Origin: JBIOWF01 sp044868295
GTDB taxonomy: Bacteria; Actinomycetota; Actinomycetes; Streptosporangiales; Streptosporangiaceae
Direction: 5' to 3'
DNA: 8,702 nt
Assembly: GCA_044868295.1 (NCBI GenBank)
Contig: JBIOWF010000108.1
Location: forward strand, 1-8,702
The notes under the pieces were generated by a model that saw only the letters and a list, made by a program, of their open reading frames with translations, was not told where the DNA came from and ran no database searches. This document shows positions 1 through 4,670 of this stretch, in pieces; within the stretch, counting starts at the first letter, position 1, and every line of letters begins with the position of its first letter. Both the position numbers and the translations under genes were made by a program.

Positions 1-147
1 CCGACGCAAGCGCGTCTCCAGCGCGATCGCGCCGTGCTCCGGCACCGGCCGCCACCCGCTTGCGAGCACCCGGGACGATCCGGTCCCGCACTCCTCGTGA
101 GACGTGACCAGGGTCCCGGGCCGGTACGGTTCGCGCCCCACCCCCAT
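1..147 (-). CDS. Unrecognised protein, N-terminal fragment cut by window edge
   Basis: An open frame of 49 codons runs from an ATG at 147 to the window edge with no stop. I chose this frame because, by hand count, about 44 of 49 codons end in G or C, whereas the transporter frame that also stays open here has only about 31 of 48. The protein begins MGVGREPYRPGTLVT and continues with a segment reading GWRPVPEHGAIALETRLR. I do not recognise the family. No convincing ribosome binding site precedes the ATG. The gene would start inside or just past the end of the MFS transporter, as expected for a coupled downstream gene. The alternative is that this is the C-terminal part of the transporter reached through a frameshift, or that the true start lies elsewhere. 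Confidence 0.35.
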   Translation of the reverse strand, partial: MGVGREPYRPGTLVTSHEECGTGSSRVLASGWRPVPEHGAIALETRLRR

Positions 148-1357
148 GCGAGCGCGAACCGCACAGCTCGTCTTCGAGCACGCGGTTGGCGCCCGCGTAC
201 CAGCCGGCGACAACCTGAGCGGCGACCATCACGAACAGCAGGACGAACGGCACCGCCCAGCCACCGCTGAGCTGGTAGAGAACGCCGAAGGCGAGCGGAC
301 CCGCGCCGGCGATCAAGTAGCCCATGCTCTGCCCGAAGGAACCCAGCCCGGCGATCGCCTCAGCCGTCCGGGTGCGTTGGGCCAGCATGGACAGCGCGAG
401 AGGAAAGGTCCCCATGGCGACCGCCACGACCAGCGACCAGACCCAGAGCGCGTGACCGGTCAGCAGCCCCGCGAACCCGATCACGTACAGCACGGCGAGG
501 ATGACCACCATCGGCCGCTGGTCGGAGAACCGGGCGGACACTGAGGGGACCACCAGGGAGACCGGGATGGCGAGTCCGGTGAAGGCGGCCAGGACCATGC
601 CGATCTGGCCCGAGGAGTAACCGCCGTCCTGGAGCAGCTGGGGCAGCCAGCCGAACATCACGTAGGCGATGAACGACTGAGTGCCGAAATATCCGGCCAT
701 CGCCCAGGCCAGCTTGCTGCGCACGAGCTCACGAGACCCGACGTGCGAGGGGTTGTCGTCACGCTCCGGCTTGCTGCGCGACAGCGCGAGCCACGGAACG
801 GCGGCGACGGCCGCCAAGGCGGCCCAAACGCCCAGCGCCACGTGCCAGTTCCCGCCGGCGGCCCGCTGGATGGGCACCGTCGCAGCAGCCGGGATCATGG
901 TTCCGACCGCCAGGGCCATCGAGTAGACGGTGGTCATCGCGTCCATACGCCGGGGAAAGTGGCGCTTGATCAGTGAGGGGATCAGCACGTTGCCGATCGC
1001 CCCGCCCGACAGCGCGAGCACGCTGGCCGCCAGGAACTCGTCCGTGCTGCCGACGATGGCGCGGAGCACCAGGCCGGAGCCGACCAGGACGAGCGCGGCG
1101 AGGAGAAGCCGATGCTCTCCCATTTTGCGCGCGAGTGGTGGCGTCAGGGCCCCGAAGAGGGCGAAACAGAGGACCGGCAGAGTCGTGAGCAGTCCGGTCA
1201 CCGCGCTCGACATCCCGAGGGATGCGCTCACCTGGTCGAGCACTGGCCCCACGCTGGTCACTGCGGTGCGCAGGTTGAGGGCTGCCAGGACGATACCCAA
1301 GGCGATCAGCCAGGCGATCGATCGGCTACTACCTCTGCTTGCGACGACGGCACTCAT
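1..1357 (-). CDS. CynX/NimT-like MFS transporter
   Basis: Integral membrane transporter of the major facilitator superfamily, CynX/YeaN (NimT) branch, whose known members move cyanate or 2-nitroimidazole; the substrate here cannot be told. The first TM is followed by the family hallmark LNLRTAVTSVGPVL (residues 27-40), then a TM segment and a cytoplasmic-loop motif reading GALTPPLARKMGEHRLLL (69-86). Hydrophobic segments continue in a 12-helix pattern to about residue 400, ending AGWYAGANRVLEDEL near position 165. That is the usual family length (about 390-420). The start is the ATG at 1357, with GGAGGA 11 nt upstream (1374-1369). No in-frame stop occurs before position 1, but third-base composition leaves this frame near 147, so the natural C-terminus is probably close to there. 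A leader ORF ends in an ATGA overlap with this start, suggesting translational coupling. The family call is firm; the 3' end is not. Confidence 0.85.
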   Translation of the reverse strand, partial: MSAVVASRGSSRSIAWLIALGIVLAALNLRTAVTSVGPVLDQVSASLGMSSAVTGLLTTLPVLCFALFGALTPPLARKMGEHRLLLAALVLVGSGLVLRAIVGSTDEFLAASVLALSGGAIGNVLIPSLIKRHFPRRMDAMTTVYSMALAVGTMIPAAATVPIQRAAGGNWHVALGVWAALAAVAAVPWLALSRSKPERDDNPSHVGSRELVRSKLAWAMAGYFGTQSFIAYVMFGWLPQLLQDGGYSSGQIGMVLAAFTGLAIPVSLVVPSVSARFSDQRPMVVILAVLYVIGFAGLLTGHALWVWSLVVAVAMGTFPLALSMLAQRTRTAEAIAGLGSFGQSMGYLIAGAGPLAFGVLYQLSGGWAVPFVLLFVMVAAQVVAGWYAGANRVLEDELCGSRSHGGGARTVPARDPGHVSRGVRDRIVPGARKRVAAGAGARRDRAGDALAS

Positions 1358-1404
1358 GCCGGACTCAATCCTCCACTCATGGAATCATGGGATGTTTCCA
1401 TCAT
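1354..1404 (-). other. Putative leader ORF coupled to the MFS transporter
   Basis: A 16-codon frame, MMETSHDSMSGGLSPA, begins at the tandem ATGs at 1404/1401 and stops with a TGA that overlaps the transporter ATG as ATGA. The transporter's GGAGGA ribosome binding site lies inside this leader. The same frame is open further upstream to an ATG at 1467, giving 37 codons. No ribosome binding site precedes either start, so translation of the leader is unproven. If translated, ribosomes stopping at the TGA could restart on the transporter. It may also be a chance ORF. Confidence 0.25.
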
Positions 1405-1663
1405 GTTACCAGGGTGAGCAAGGAAAATTTCCCGATATATGGGCATTAAGGGAATCTCGTGACGCATCGACACGGTCGTGACTCTTGTCGCGAGTCGCCG
1501 AAGAAGCCGGAGGCGTCGGCGTGAGCGGAGTCGCGCCATGTTCATCCGGGAAGCCGGGAGGCGGCCGTCACCCAAACAGCCACCGCAACCGAAGTGTTCG
1601 CAGACACACGGATCGTGGGCAATACTTAGCGTGTTGGTTCGGATACGGGAGGACGCGAAGCCC
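1358..1663. promoter_or_regulatory. Divergent intergenic region between MFS gene and Uma2 gene
   Basis: This stretch of about 300 bp is less GC-rich than its surroundings near 1380-1450. It holds the upstream signals of the leftward transporter and the rightward Uma2 gene. Leftward, TAACAT (complement of 1403-1408) fits the actinobacterial TANNNT -10 pattern, with no recognisable -35. The odd palindrome GGAAA-A-TTTCC (1422-1432) lies about where a -35 would be, and arms ATGGAA/TTCCAT (1379-1384 and 1396-1401, 11-nt spacer) lie downstream of the -10. Rightward, AATACT (1621-1626) with TTCGCA 18 bp upstream (1597-1602) is a weak promoter candidate for the Uma2 gene. I see no convincing gene of normal size here. 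Confidence 0.35.
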
Positions 1664-2263
1664 ATGGTCACCATCGACACCCGACGAGCACGTTTCAGGG
1701 CCGACGAAGGCGAGAGGCTCCCCGCGACCCCGCGTGAGGTGTTCGACACGCTGCCACCCCTTCCCGGACTCCGAACCGAGATCATCGATGGGAGATTGAT
1801 CGTGAGCCCCGTGGGCACCCCCGAACACGCCCGCCTTGCCGTCCGCCTTCTCAGGGCACTTGAGCCCCTGTTGGACGAGCACGGCTGGGATGGCTTCCCG
1901 GGAAACGTGGACGTGTGCATCGAGGGCCCGCGGGACCCCGTCGAGCCCGACCTGGTCGTGGCGCCCCTGGACTGCCCGCGCTGGGATGATCGCGAGCTCT
2001 TCTCCTCCGGACTGAAAATGGTCGCCGAGGTCGTTTCGAAGGGCAGCGCCGAGGACGACAGGGAGCGCAAGCCGGACATCTACGCCCGTGGCGGGGTGCC
2101 GGTCTACCTGCTGATCGACCCCATTGCCACGCCGGCGAGCGTGACGGTGTACAGCGATCCCCTGGACGGCGTCTACCAGACGAGCGCCACCGTGGTCATG
2201 GGCGGCGAACTCCATCTGCCCAAGCCGATCGACTTCCCGCTCAAGACGTCGATCTTCCAGTAG
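1664..2263 (+). CDS. Uma2 family (DUF820) restriction-endonuclease-fold protein
   Basis: A 199-residue protein of the Uma2 family, which adopts a PD-(D/E)XK nuclease-like fold; its biological role is not established. The family landmarks are present in order: TEIIDGRL near the N-terminus (38-45), EPDLVV with the candidate catalytic Asp96, MVAEVVS with Glu122, then ERKPDIYARGGVPVYLLIDP (134-153) with Lys136 and the typical conserved tail of the fold. The acidic-acidic-lysine triad therefore looks intact. The start is the ATG at 1664, with GGGAGG (1648-1653) ten nucleotides upstream; the reading frame stays open back to 1478, but that extension is Arg-rich and has no family match. The gene stands alone. 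Its last 23 bases overlap, tail to tail, the end of the minus-strand membrane gene. The many paralogues in actinomycetes and cyanobacteria make a specific function unassignable. Confidence 0.85.
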   Translation: MVTIDTRRARFRADEGERLPATPREVFDTLPPLPGLRTEIIDGRLIVSPVGTPEHARLAVRLLRALEPLLDEHGWDGFPGNVDVCIEGPRDPVEPDLVVAPLDCPRWDDRELFSSGLKMVAEVVSKGSAEDDRERKPDIYARGGVPVYLLIDPIATPASVTVYSDPLDGVYQTSATVVMGGELHLPKPIDFPLKTSIFQ

Positions 2264-2651
2264 CAACCCGATGGCGTAGCAACCAGGAAAGTCCGACGAT
2301 CGGGAGGACGAGCGGCACGAAGCCGTAGCCGCTACCGTACCCGGACCAGACCGTGGCGTGTGGGAACGCCGCAGGGTCGGCGATGCTCAGCGTGCCGATG
2401 ATCAGCACCCCGGCGAGCTCGATGGCGCACGCCGCCAGTGCGACCCGGCGGTTGCCCCGCGCGAGAGCGGCCGTGAGCACGATGTAGACGACCGCCGCGA
2501 ACGCCGACAGCAGGTACGCGAGCGGCGCCTCCGCGAACTTCGTGGCGATCTGTACGGCGGCTCGTGACGTGGCGGCGAGCGCGAAGACGCCGTAGATCGC
2601 GACGAGAACCCGCCCCGGACCGGATCGAACCCCCGGATCTCCCGCTTTCAT
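2241..2651 (-). CDS. Small integral membrane protein, second gene of a coupled pair
   Basis: A 136-residue protein with four hydrophobic segments: about 15-36 (VLVAIYGVFALAATSRAAVQ), 42-61, 66-86 and 110-128, hence a likely four-helix plasma-membrane protein. Between helices 3 and 4 lies a conserved-looking aromatic/glycine stretch, WSGYGSGYGFVPLVLP. I remember similar paired actinobacterial hypothetical proteins but know no function for them. The start is the ATG at 2651, which overlaps the stop of the preceding membrane gene as ATGA. This indicates translational coupling and probably a joint complex. The frame is open further upstream to 2735, but that part is Arg/His-rich and lies inside the neighbouring gene, so I rejected it. 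The 3' end overlaps the convergent Uma2 gene by 23 bases. Confidence 0.8.
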   Translation of the reverse strand: MKAGDPGVRSGPGRVLVAIYGVFALAATSRAAVQIATKFAEAPLAYLLSAFAAVVYIVLTAALARGNRRVALAACAIELAGVLIIGTLSIADPAAFPHATVWSGYGSGYGFVPLVLPIVGLSWLLRHRVATGRSTS

Positions 2652-3001
2652 GCCGTCCCGCTCCAGATCTGCATGAGCCGTCCGATCATGACGGCGACGG
2701 TGAACCCGGCGACCGCGATCACACCTGGGCCCCATCGTGTGCGCTCAGCCCTGCCCCACCACACGGCGGCGGGCGGGATCACCAGGACTGCCAGGAGATA
2801 GCCGATGAAGGTCGCCTTCTCCTCCACCTCGGAGAGACGGGCGATCGCCAGGCCCGCCTGGATCAGCAGGGCCAGCTCCAGCACGCCCAATCCCACCAGC
2901 AGGACGCCCCCCATGGGCCGGTCGCGGATCGTCGTGACGAGAGCGACCAGGGCGAGCAGCAGGGAACCGCCGATCAGCCAGCCCGAGTACGCGCCGATCA
3001 T
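2648..3001 (-). CDS. Small integral membrane protein, first gene of a coupled pair
   Basis: A 117-residue protein with four predicted membrane segments: about 8-25 (WLIGGSLLLALVALV), 31-54, 65-83 (FIGYLLAVLVIPPAAVWW) and 92-110. A short acidic stretch, SEVEEK, lies between segments 2 and 3. Its function is unknown. It forms an operon with the next gene through an ATGA overlap at 2651-2648. The ATG at 3001 is the only start that keeps the whole first helix, but the nearest strong ribosome binding site, GGAGGAA (complement of 3019-3025), is about 18 nt away. That site is ideally placed for a five-codon leader, MGGRR, whose TGA overlaps this ATG. The right-hand neighbour is the left end of the TnpB element, so the native promoter of this pair may have been displaced by insertion. 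Confidence 0.8.
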   Translation of the reverse strand: MIGAYSGWLIGGSLLLALVALVTTIRDRPMGGVLLVGLGVLELALLIQAGLAIARLSEVEEKATFIGYLLAVLVIPPAAVWWGRAERTRWGPGVIAVAGFTVAVMIGRLMQIWSGTA

Positions 3002-3025
3002 CGTCGGCCACCCATCAGTTCCTCC
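2998..3025 (-). promoter_or_regulatory. Ribosome binding site with five-codon leader
   Basis: Read leftward, GGAGGAACTG is followed by ATG and codons for GGRR, then a TGA that overlaps the ATG of the 117-residue membrane protein. The Shine-Dalgarno to leader-ATG spacing is five nucleotides. The ribosome binding site can also pair in UCCU-CGGG-AGGA (3020-3031), a small hairpin that could partly mask it. Reinitiation at the ATGA is an inference. Confidence 0.35.
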
Positions 3026-3033
3026 CGAGGAGA

Positions 3034-3053
3034 CCGTCGCCTTTAGGCGACGG
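3034..3053. repeat. Left-end hairpin of the TnpB element
   Basis: A perfect 8-bp stem with loop TTTA (arms 3034-3041 and 3046-3053). It matches the right-end hairpin in stem and loop length but not in sequence. It lies between the stop of the HTH gene and the membrane pair, so it could also act as a weak terminator for leftward transcription, although no U-tract follows on that strand. Confidence 0.6.
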
Positions 3054-3093
3054 GTGAACGGGAGCGGGAGCGTCCCCTGGGTGCGAGCGTGCG

Positions 3094-3309
3094 TTAATCA
3101 GCGGTTCCTTTCGTGGCGGTGGTGCGGGGTTTGGCCGGGTGCTGATCGCGCCAGGCGCGCACGGCGGCCTCCTCGAAAAGAAGCGTACGGCCGATCCGCC
3201 GCGGCTGGGGGAATCCTTCCAGCCTGTACACGTAGGTGTACAGGCTGGTGAGCTTCACGCCGAGCAGTCCGGCGGTTTCGTCGGCGGACAGGTATCCCTC
3301 GATATTCAT
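3094..3309 (-). CDS. AlpA/excisionase-like helix-turn-helix protein
   Basis: A 71-residue DNA-binding protein of the MerR/AlpA-like winged HTH class (HTH_17 type). The pattern is complete: YLSADETAGLLGVKLTSLYT (6-25) forms the HTH, FPQPRRIGRTLLF (33-45) the wing, and EEAAVRAW (46-53) the closing helix, followed by a basic tail. Proteins of this type act as excisionases, phage or integrative-element regulators, or recombination accessory factors. It has no catalytic domain and is not a TnpA. The start is the ATG at 3309. No ribosome binding site exists, but TACCCT (complement of 3317-3322) lies seven nucleotides upstream of the ATG, the geometry of a leaderless actinobacterial transcript. It is divergent from tnpB and shares a 64-bp promoter region containing a direct repeat, one copy of which spans its start codon, so it may repress both genes. 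Confidence 0.8.
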   Translation of the reverse strand: MNIEGYLSADETAGLLGVKLTSLYTYVYRLEGFPQPRRIGRTLLFEEAAVRAWRDQHPAKPRTTATKGTAD

Positions 3310-3345
3310 AGTGACTAGGGTACGCTGCGGCTATAATCATAGTGA
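3302..3345. promoter_or_regulatory. 13-bp direct-repeat operator candidate between HTH gene and tnpB
   Basis: ATATTCATAGTGA (3302-3314) and ATAATCATAGTGA (3333-3345) differ at one base and are offset by 31 bp, about three helical turns, so both copies face the same side of the DNA. The first overlaps the HTH start codon; the second overlaps the tnpB -10 box. The core TCATAGTGA is itself a short interrupted palindrome (TCA-TAG-TGA). Binding by the HTH protein is inferred from position. Confidence 0.5.
3332..3337 (+). promoter_or_regulatory. tnpB -10 box, TATAAT
   Basis: A perfect TATAAT in otherwise GC-rich DNA, 36 bp before the tnpB GTG. Only a poor -35 is present (GTGACT at 3311-3316 with a 15-bp gap, or TAGTGA at 3309-3314 with 17 bp). 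Transcription from about 3344 would give a leader of about 30 nt carrying the GGGAAGG ribosome binding site. Confidence 0.5.
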
Positions 3346-3373
3346 GTTCGATTCTCCGGGAAGGTGGTGTGCT

Positions 3374-4594
3374 GTGCGCCGCTCGTTCAAGTTCGTGTTG
3401 CGCCCGACGCGCCACCAGGTGATCACGCTGACCGCGATGCTCGATGACCATCGGACCCTGTACAACGCCGCGCTCGAAGAGCGGCGGGAAGCCTACCGGC
3501 GATGCACGACGTCAATCCGGTACGGCGACCAGTCCGCCCAGCTCAAAGAGATCCGCGCCGCCGATCCAGACGGTCAGGGCCGGGCGTCGTTCACCTCCCA
3601 GCAGCAGACGCTCCGGCGGTTGAACAAGGCGTTCGAGGCGTTCTTCCGCCGCGTCAAAGCAGGTGAGAAGCCCGGCTACCCCAGGTTCAAGGGCCGGGGC
3701 TGGTTCGACACGGTCACCCTGGCCGAGGGCGACGGTGCCCGCTGGGACTCCCAGCCCCACCACCCGTCCGCGACCTATGTCCGCGTTCAGGGCGTCGGCC
3801 ATGTGCGGGTGCATCAGCACCGCGCGGTGGCCGGACGGGTGAAGACCGTCGAGATCAAACGTGAGGCCGGACGCTGGTACGTCATCCTGTCCTGCGACGA
3901 TGTCCCGGCCCGTCCGCTCCCGGCCACTGGCCGGGAGATCGGCGTGGATGTCGGCGTCGCCTACTTCGCCACCCTGAACGAGCCGATCGAAGATGTGACC
4001 GACGAGCGCGGGCACATCCCCAGCCCCCGCTACCTGAAGACCGCCACCGAAGAACTGGTGACCGCGCAGCAGGCTTACGCCCGGGCCCGCCGGGGATCCA
4101 AGCGCCGCGGGCAGGCCGCGCGGAAGATCGGGCGGATATACCGCAGGGTCGCCCGTCAGCGCACGGATCACGCGCACAAGTCCGCCCTGGCCCTGGTCCG
4201 CTCGGCTGATCTGATCGCGGTTGAAGCGCTCCAGATCCGCAACATGACCAAGAGCCCGGCACCGAAACCGGGCGGCGCGGGCGGGCACCTGCCCAACGGC
4301 GCCGCAGCCAAGGCCGGGCTGAACAAGAGCATCCTGGACGCGGGTTGGGGGGTGTTCCTGACGATCCTCGCGAGCAAGGCTGAAAGCGCCGGGCGTGAGC
4401 TGATCGCGGTGAACCCCGCCAACACTTCCCGCACCTGCCCCGCGCCCCAGTGCGGGAACGTCAGCGGAGAGAACCGCAAAACCCAAGCCGACTTCGCCTG
4501 CGTGAAATGCGGATACACCGCGAACGCTGACGTCGTCGGGGCGAGCAACATCAAGAGGGCCGGGCTGGTCCTCCGCGACGCCCGCGCGGCGTAG
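3374..4594 (+). CDS. tnpB: TnpB RNA-guided endonuclease (OrfB, IS200/IS605 family)
   Basis: A 406-residue TnpB, the compact RNA-guided DNA nuclease related to Cas12 that cuts DNA next to a target-adjacent motif. The N-terminal OrfB/wedge part (1-180) contains RPTRHQVITL, the FTSQQQTLRRLNKAFEAFFRR region and GYPRFKGR. The RuvC domain has all three acidic residues: Asp192 in IGVDVGVAYF, Glu284 in IAVEALQIRNM and Asp386 in TANADVVGASN. The zinc finger is C355/C360 with C376/C379; its first pair is spaced CX4C instead of the usual CX2C. Catalytic activity is therefore expected, unlike the TnpB-derived repressors that lose RuvC residues. The start is GTG 3374, preceded by GGGAAGG (3358-3364) and followed at once by the conserved RRSFKFVLRPT; the open frame before it has no family match. 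The usual tnpA partner is missing and a divergent HTH gene takes its place. Confidence 0.93.
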   Translation: MRRSFKFVLRPTRHQVITLTAMLDDHRTLYNAALEERREAYRRCTTSIRYGDQSAQLKEIRAADPDGQGRASFTSQQQTLRRLNKAFEAFFRRVKAGEKPGYPRFKGRGWFDTVTLAEGDGARWDSQPHHPSATYVRVQGVGHVRVHQHRAVAGRVKTVEIKREAGRWYVILSCDDVPARPLPATGREIGVDVGVAYFATLNEPIEDVTDERGHIPSPRYLKTATEELVTAQQAYARARRGSKRRGQAARKIGRIYRRVARQRTDHAHKSALALVRSADLIAVEALQIRNMTKSPAPKPGGAGGHLPNGAAAKAGLNKSILDAGWGVFLTILASKAESAGRELIAVNPANTSRTCPAPQCGNVSGENRKTQADFACVKCGYTANADVVGASNIKRAGLVLRDARAA

Positions 4595-4646
4595 CGAGAA
4601 GCCACCCCGTTCACGGGGTGGAGGAGTCACGGAGAACATGCCCAGA
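4480..4646 (+). ncRNA. Predicted TnpB guide RNA (omega/reRNA) with flanking guide
   Basis: In characterised IS200/IS605 elements the guide RNA comes from the 3' end of tnpB and the element's right end, and the ~16-20 nt beyond the end act as guide. Here this would include the last ~110 bases of tnpB, the hairpin at 4602-4621 and GAGGAGTCAC. If the element ends at 4630, the guide starts GGAGAACATGCCCAG (4631 onward). The 5' end is set only by analogy; the presence of the right-end hairpin directly behind the stop codon is the visible evidence. Confidence 0.45.
4602..4621 (+). repeat. Right-end hairpin of the TnpB element
   Basis: A perfect 8-bp stem CCACCCCG/CGGGGTGG with loop TTCA, seven bases after the tnpB stop codon and followed by GAGGAGTCAC. 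In this family the structure serves as transposase recognition site and as the 3' part of the guide RNA scaffold. Its internal CCCGTTCAC is the inverse of GTGAACGGG (3054-3062) near the left end. Confidence 0.65.
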
Positions 4647-4670
4647 AGAAGAAGAAGGCTAGCGCTAACC
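4642..4670 (-). terminator. Candidate intrinsic terminator of the LuxR-family gene
   Basis: Read leftward, the stop codon of the LuxR gene lies within GGTTAGCGCTAGCC (4670-4657), which folds as a five-pair stem (one G-U pair) with loop GCGC. A pyrimidine tract of repeated TTC (4656-4642) follows directly. The stem is short and the tract is not pure U, so efficiency is doubtful. Confidence 0.35.

Larger units (their letters stand above)
3034..4630 (+). mobile_element. IS200/IS605-type TnpB element lacking tnpA
   Basis: The segment contains tnpB with a divergent small HTH gene, bounded by two perfect hairpins. The left one is CCGTCGCC-TTTA-GGCGACGG (3034-3053); the right one is CCACCCCG-TTCA-CGGGGTGG (4602-4621), followed by GAGGAGTCAC. 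Subterminal imperfect palindromes and lack of long terminal inverted repeats are family traits of IS200/IS605. No Y1 tyrosine transposase (TnpA) and no serine recombinase is present, so the element would have to move in trans or be immobile. The exact ends are uncertain by some tens of bases, because I could not identify the target-adjacent motif or a target duplication (the family makes none). It lies between the end of the LuxR gene and the start of the membrane pair, all of which read leftward. Confidence 0.65.

Noticed and set aside
104..1481. Several plus-strand open frames over the MFS region
   Set aside because: They are Arg/His/Pro-rich, while the minus frame translates to a coherent 12-helix CynX-type transporter.
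1480..1496. Inverted repeat GACTC-N7-GAGTC
   Set aside because: Only five-base arms that do not extend, and not placed near a start codon; expected by chance.
1568..2266. 232-codon minus-strand open frame opposite the Uma2 gene
   Set aside because: Composition is antisense-like and no family is recognisable; the plus frame has the complete Uma2 motif set and a good ribosome binding site.
3374..4594. Possibility that this TnpB is a nuclease-dead repressor
   Set aside because: Asp192, Glu284 and Asp386 are all present in their normal motif contexts, and the zinc finger is complete.
3034..4630. CRISPR array or Cas12 locus
   Set aside because: No regularly spaced repeats and no cas genes; the protein is TnpB-sized with IS200/IS605-type ends.
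3512..4639. 375-codon minus-strand open frame opposite tnpB
   Set aside because: It is a shadow of tnpB: the plus frame carries the RuvC and zinc-finger motifs in the expected order.
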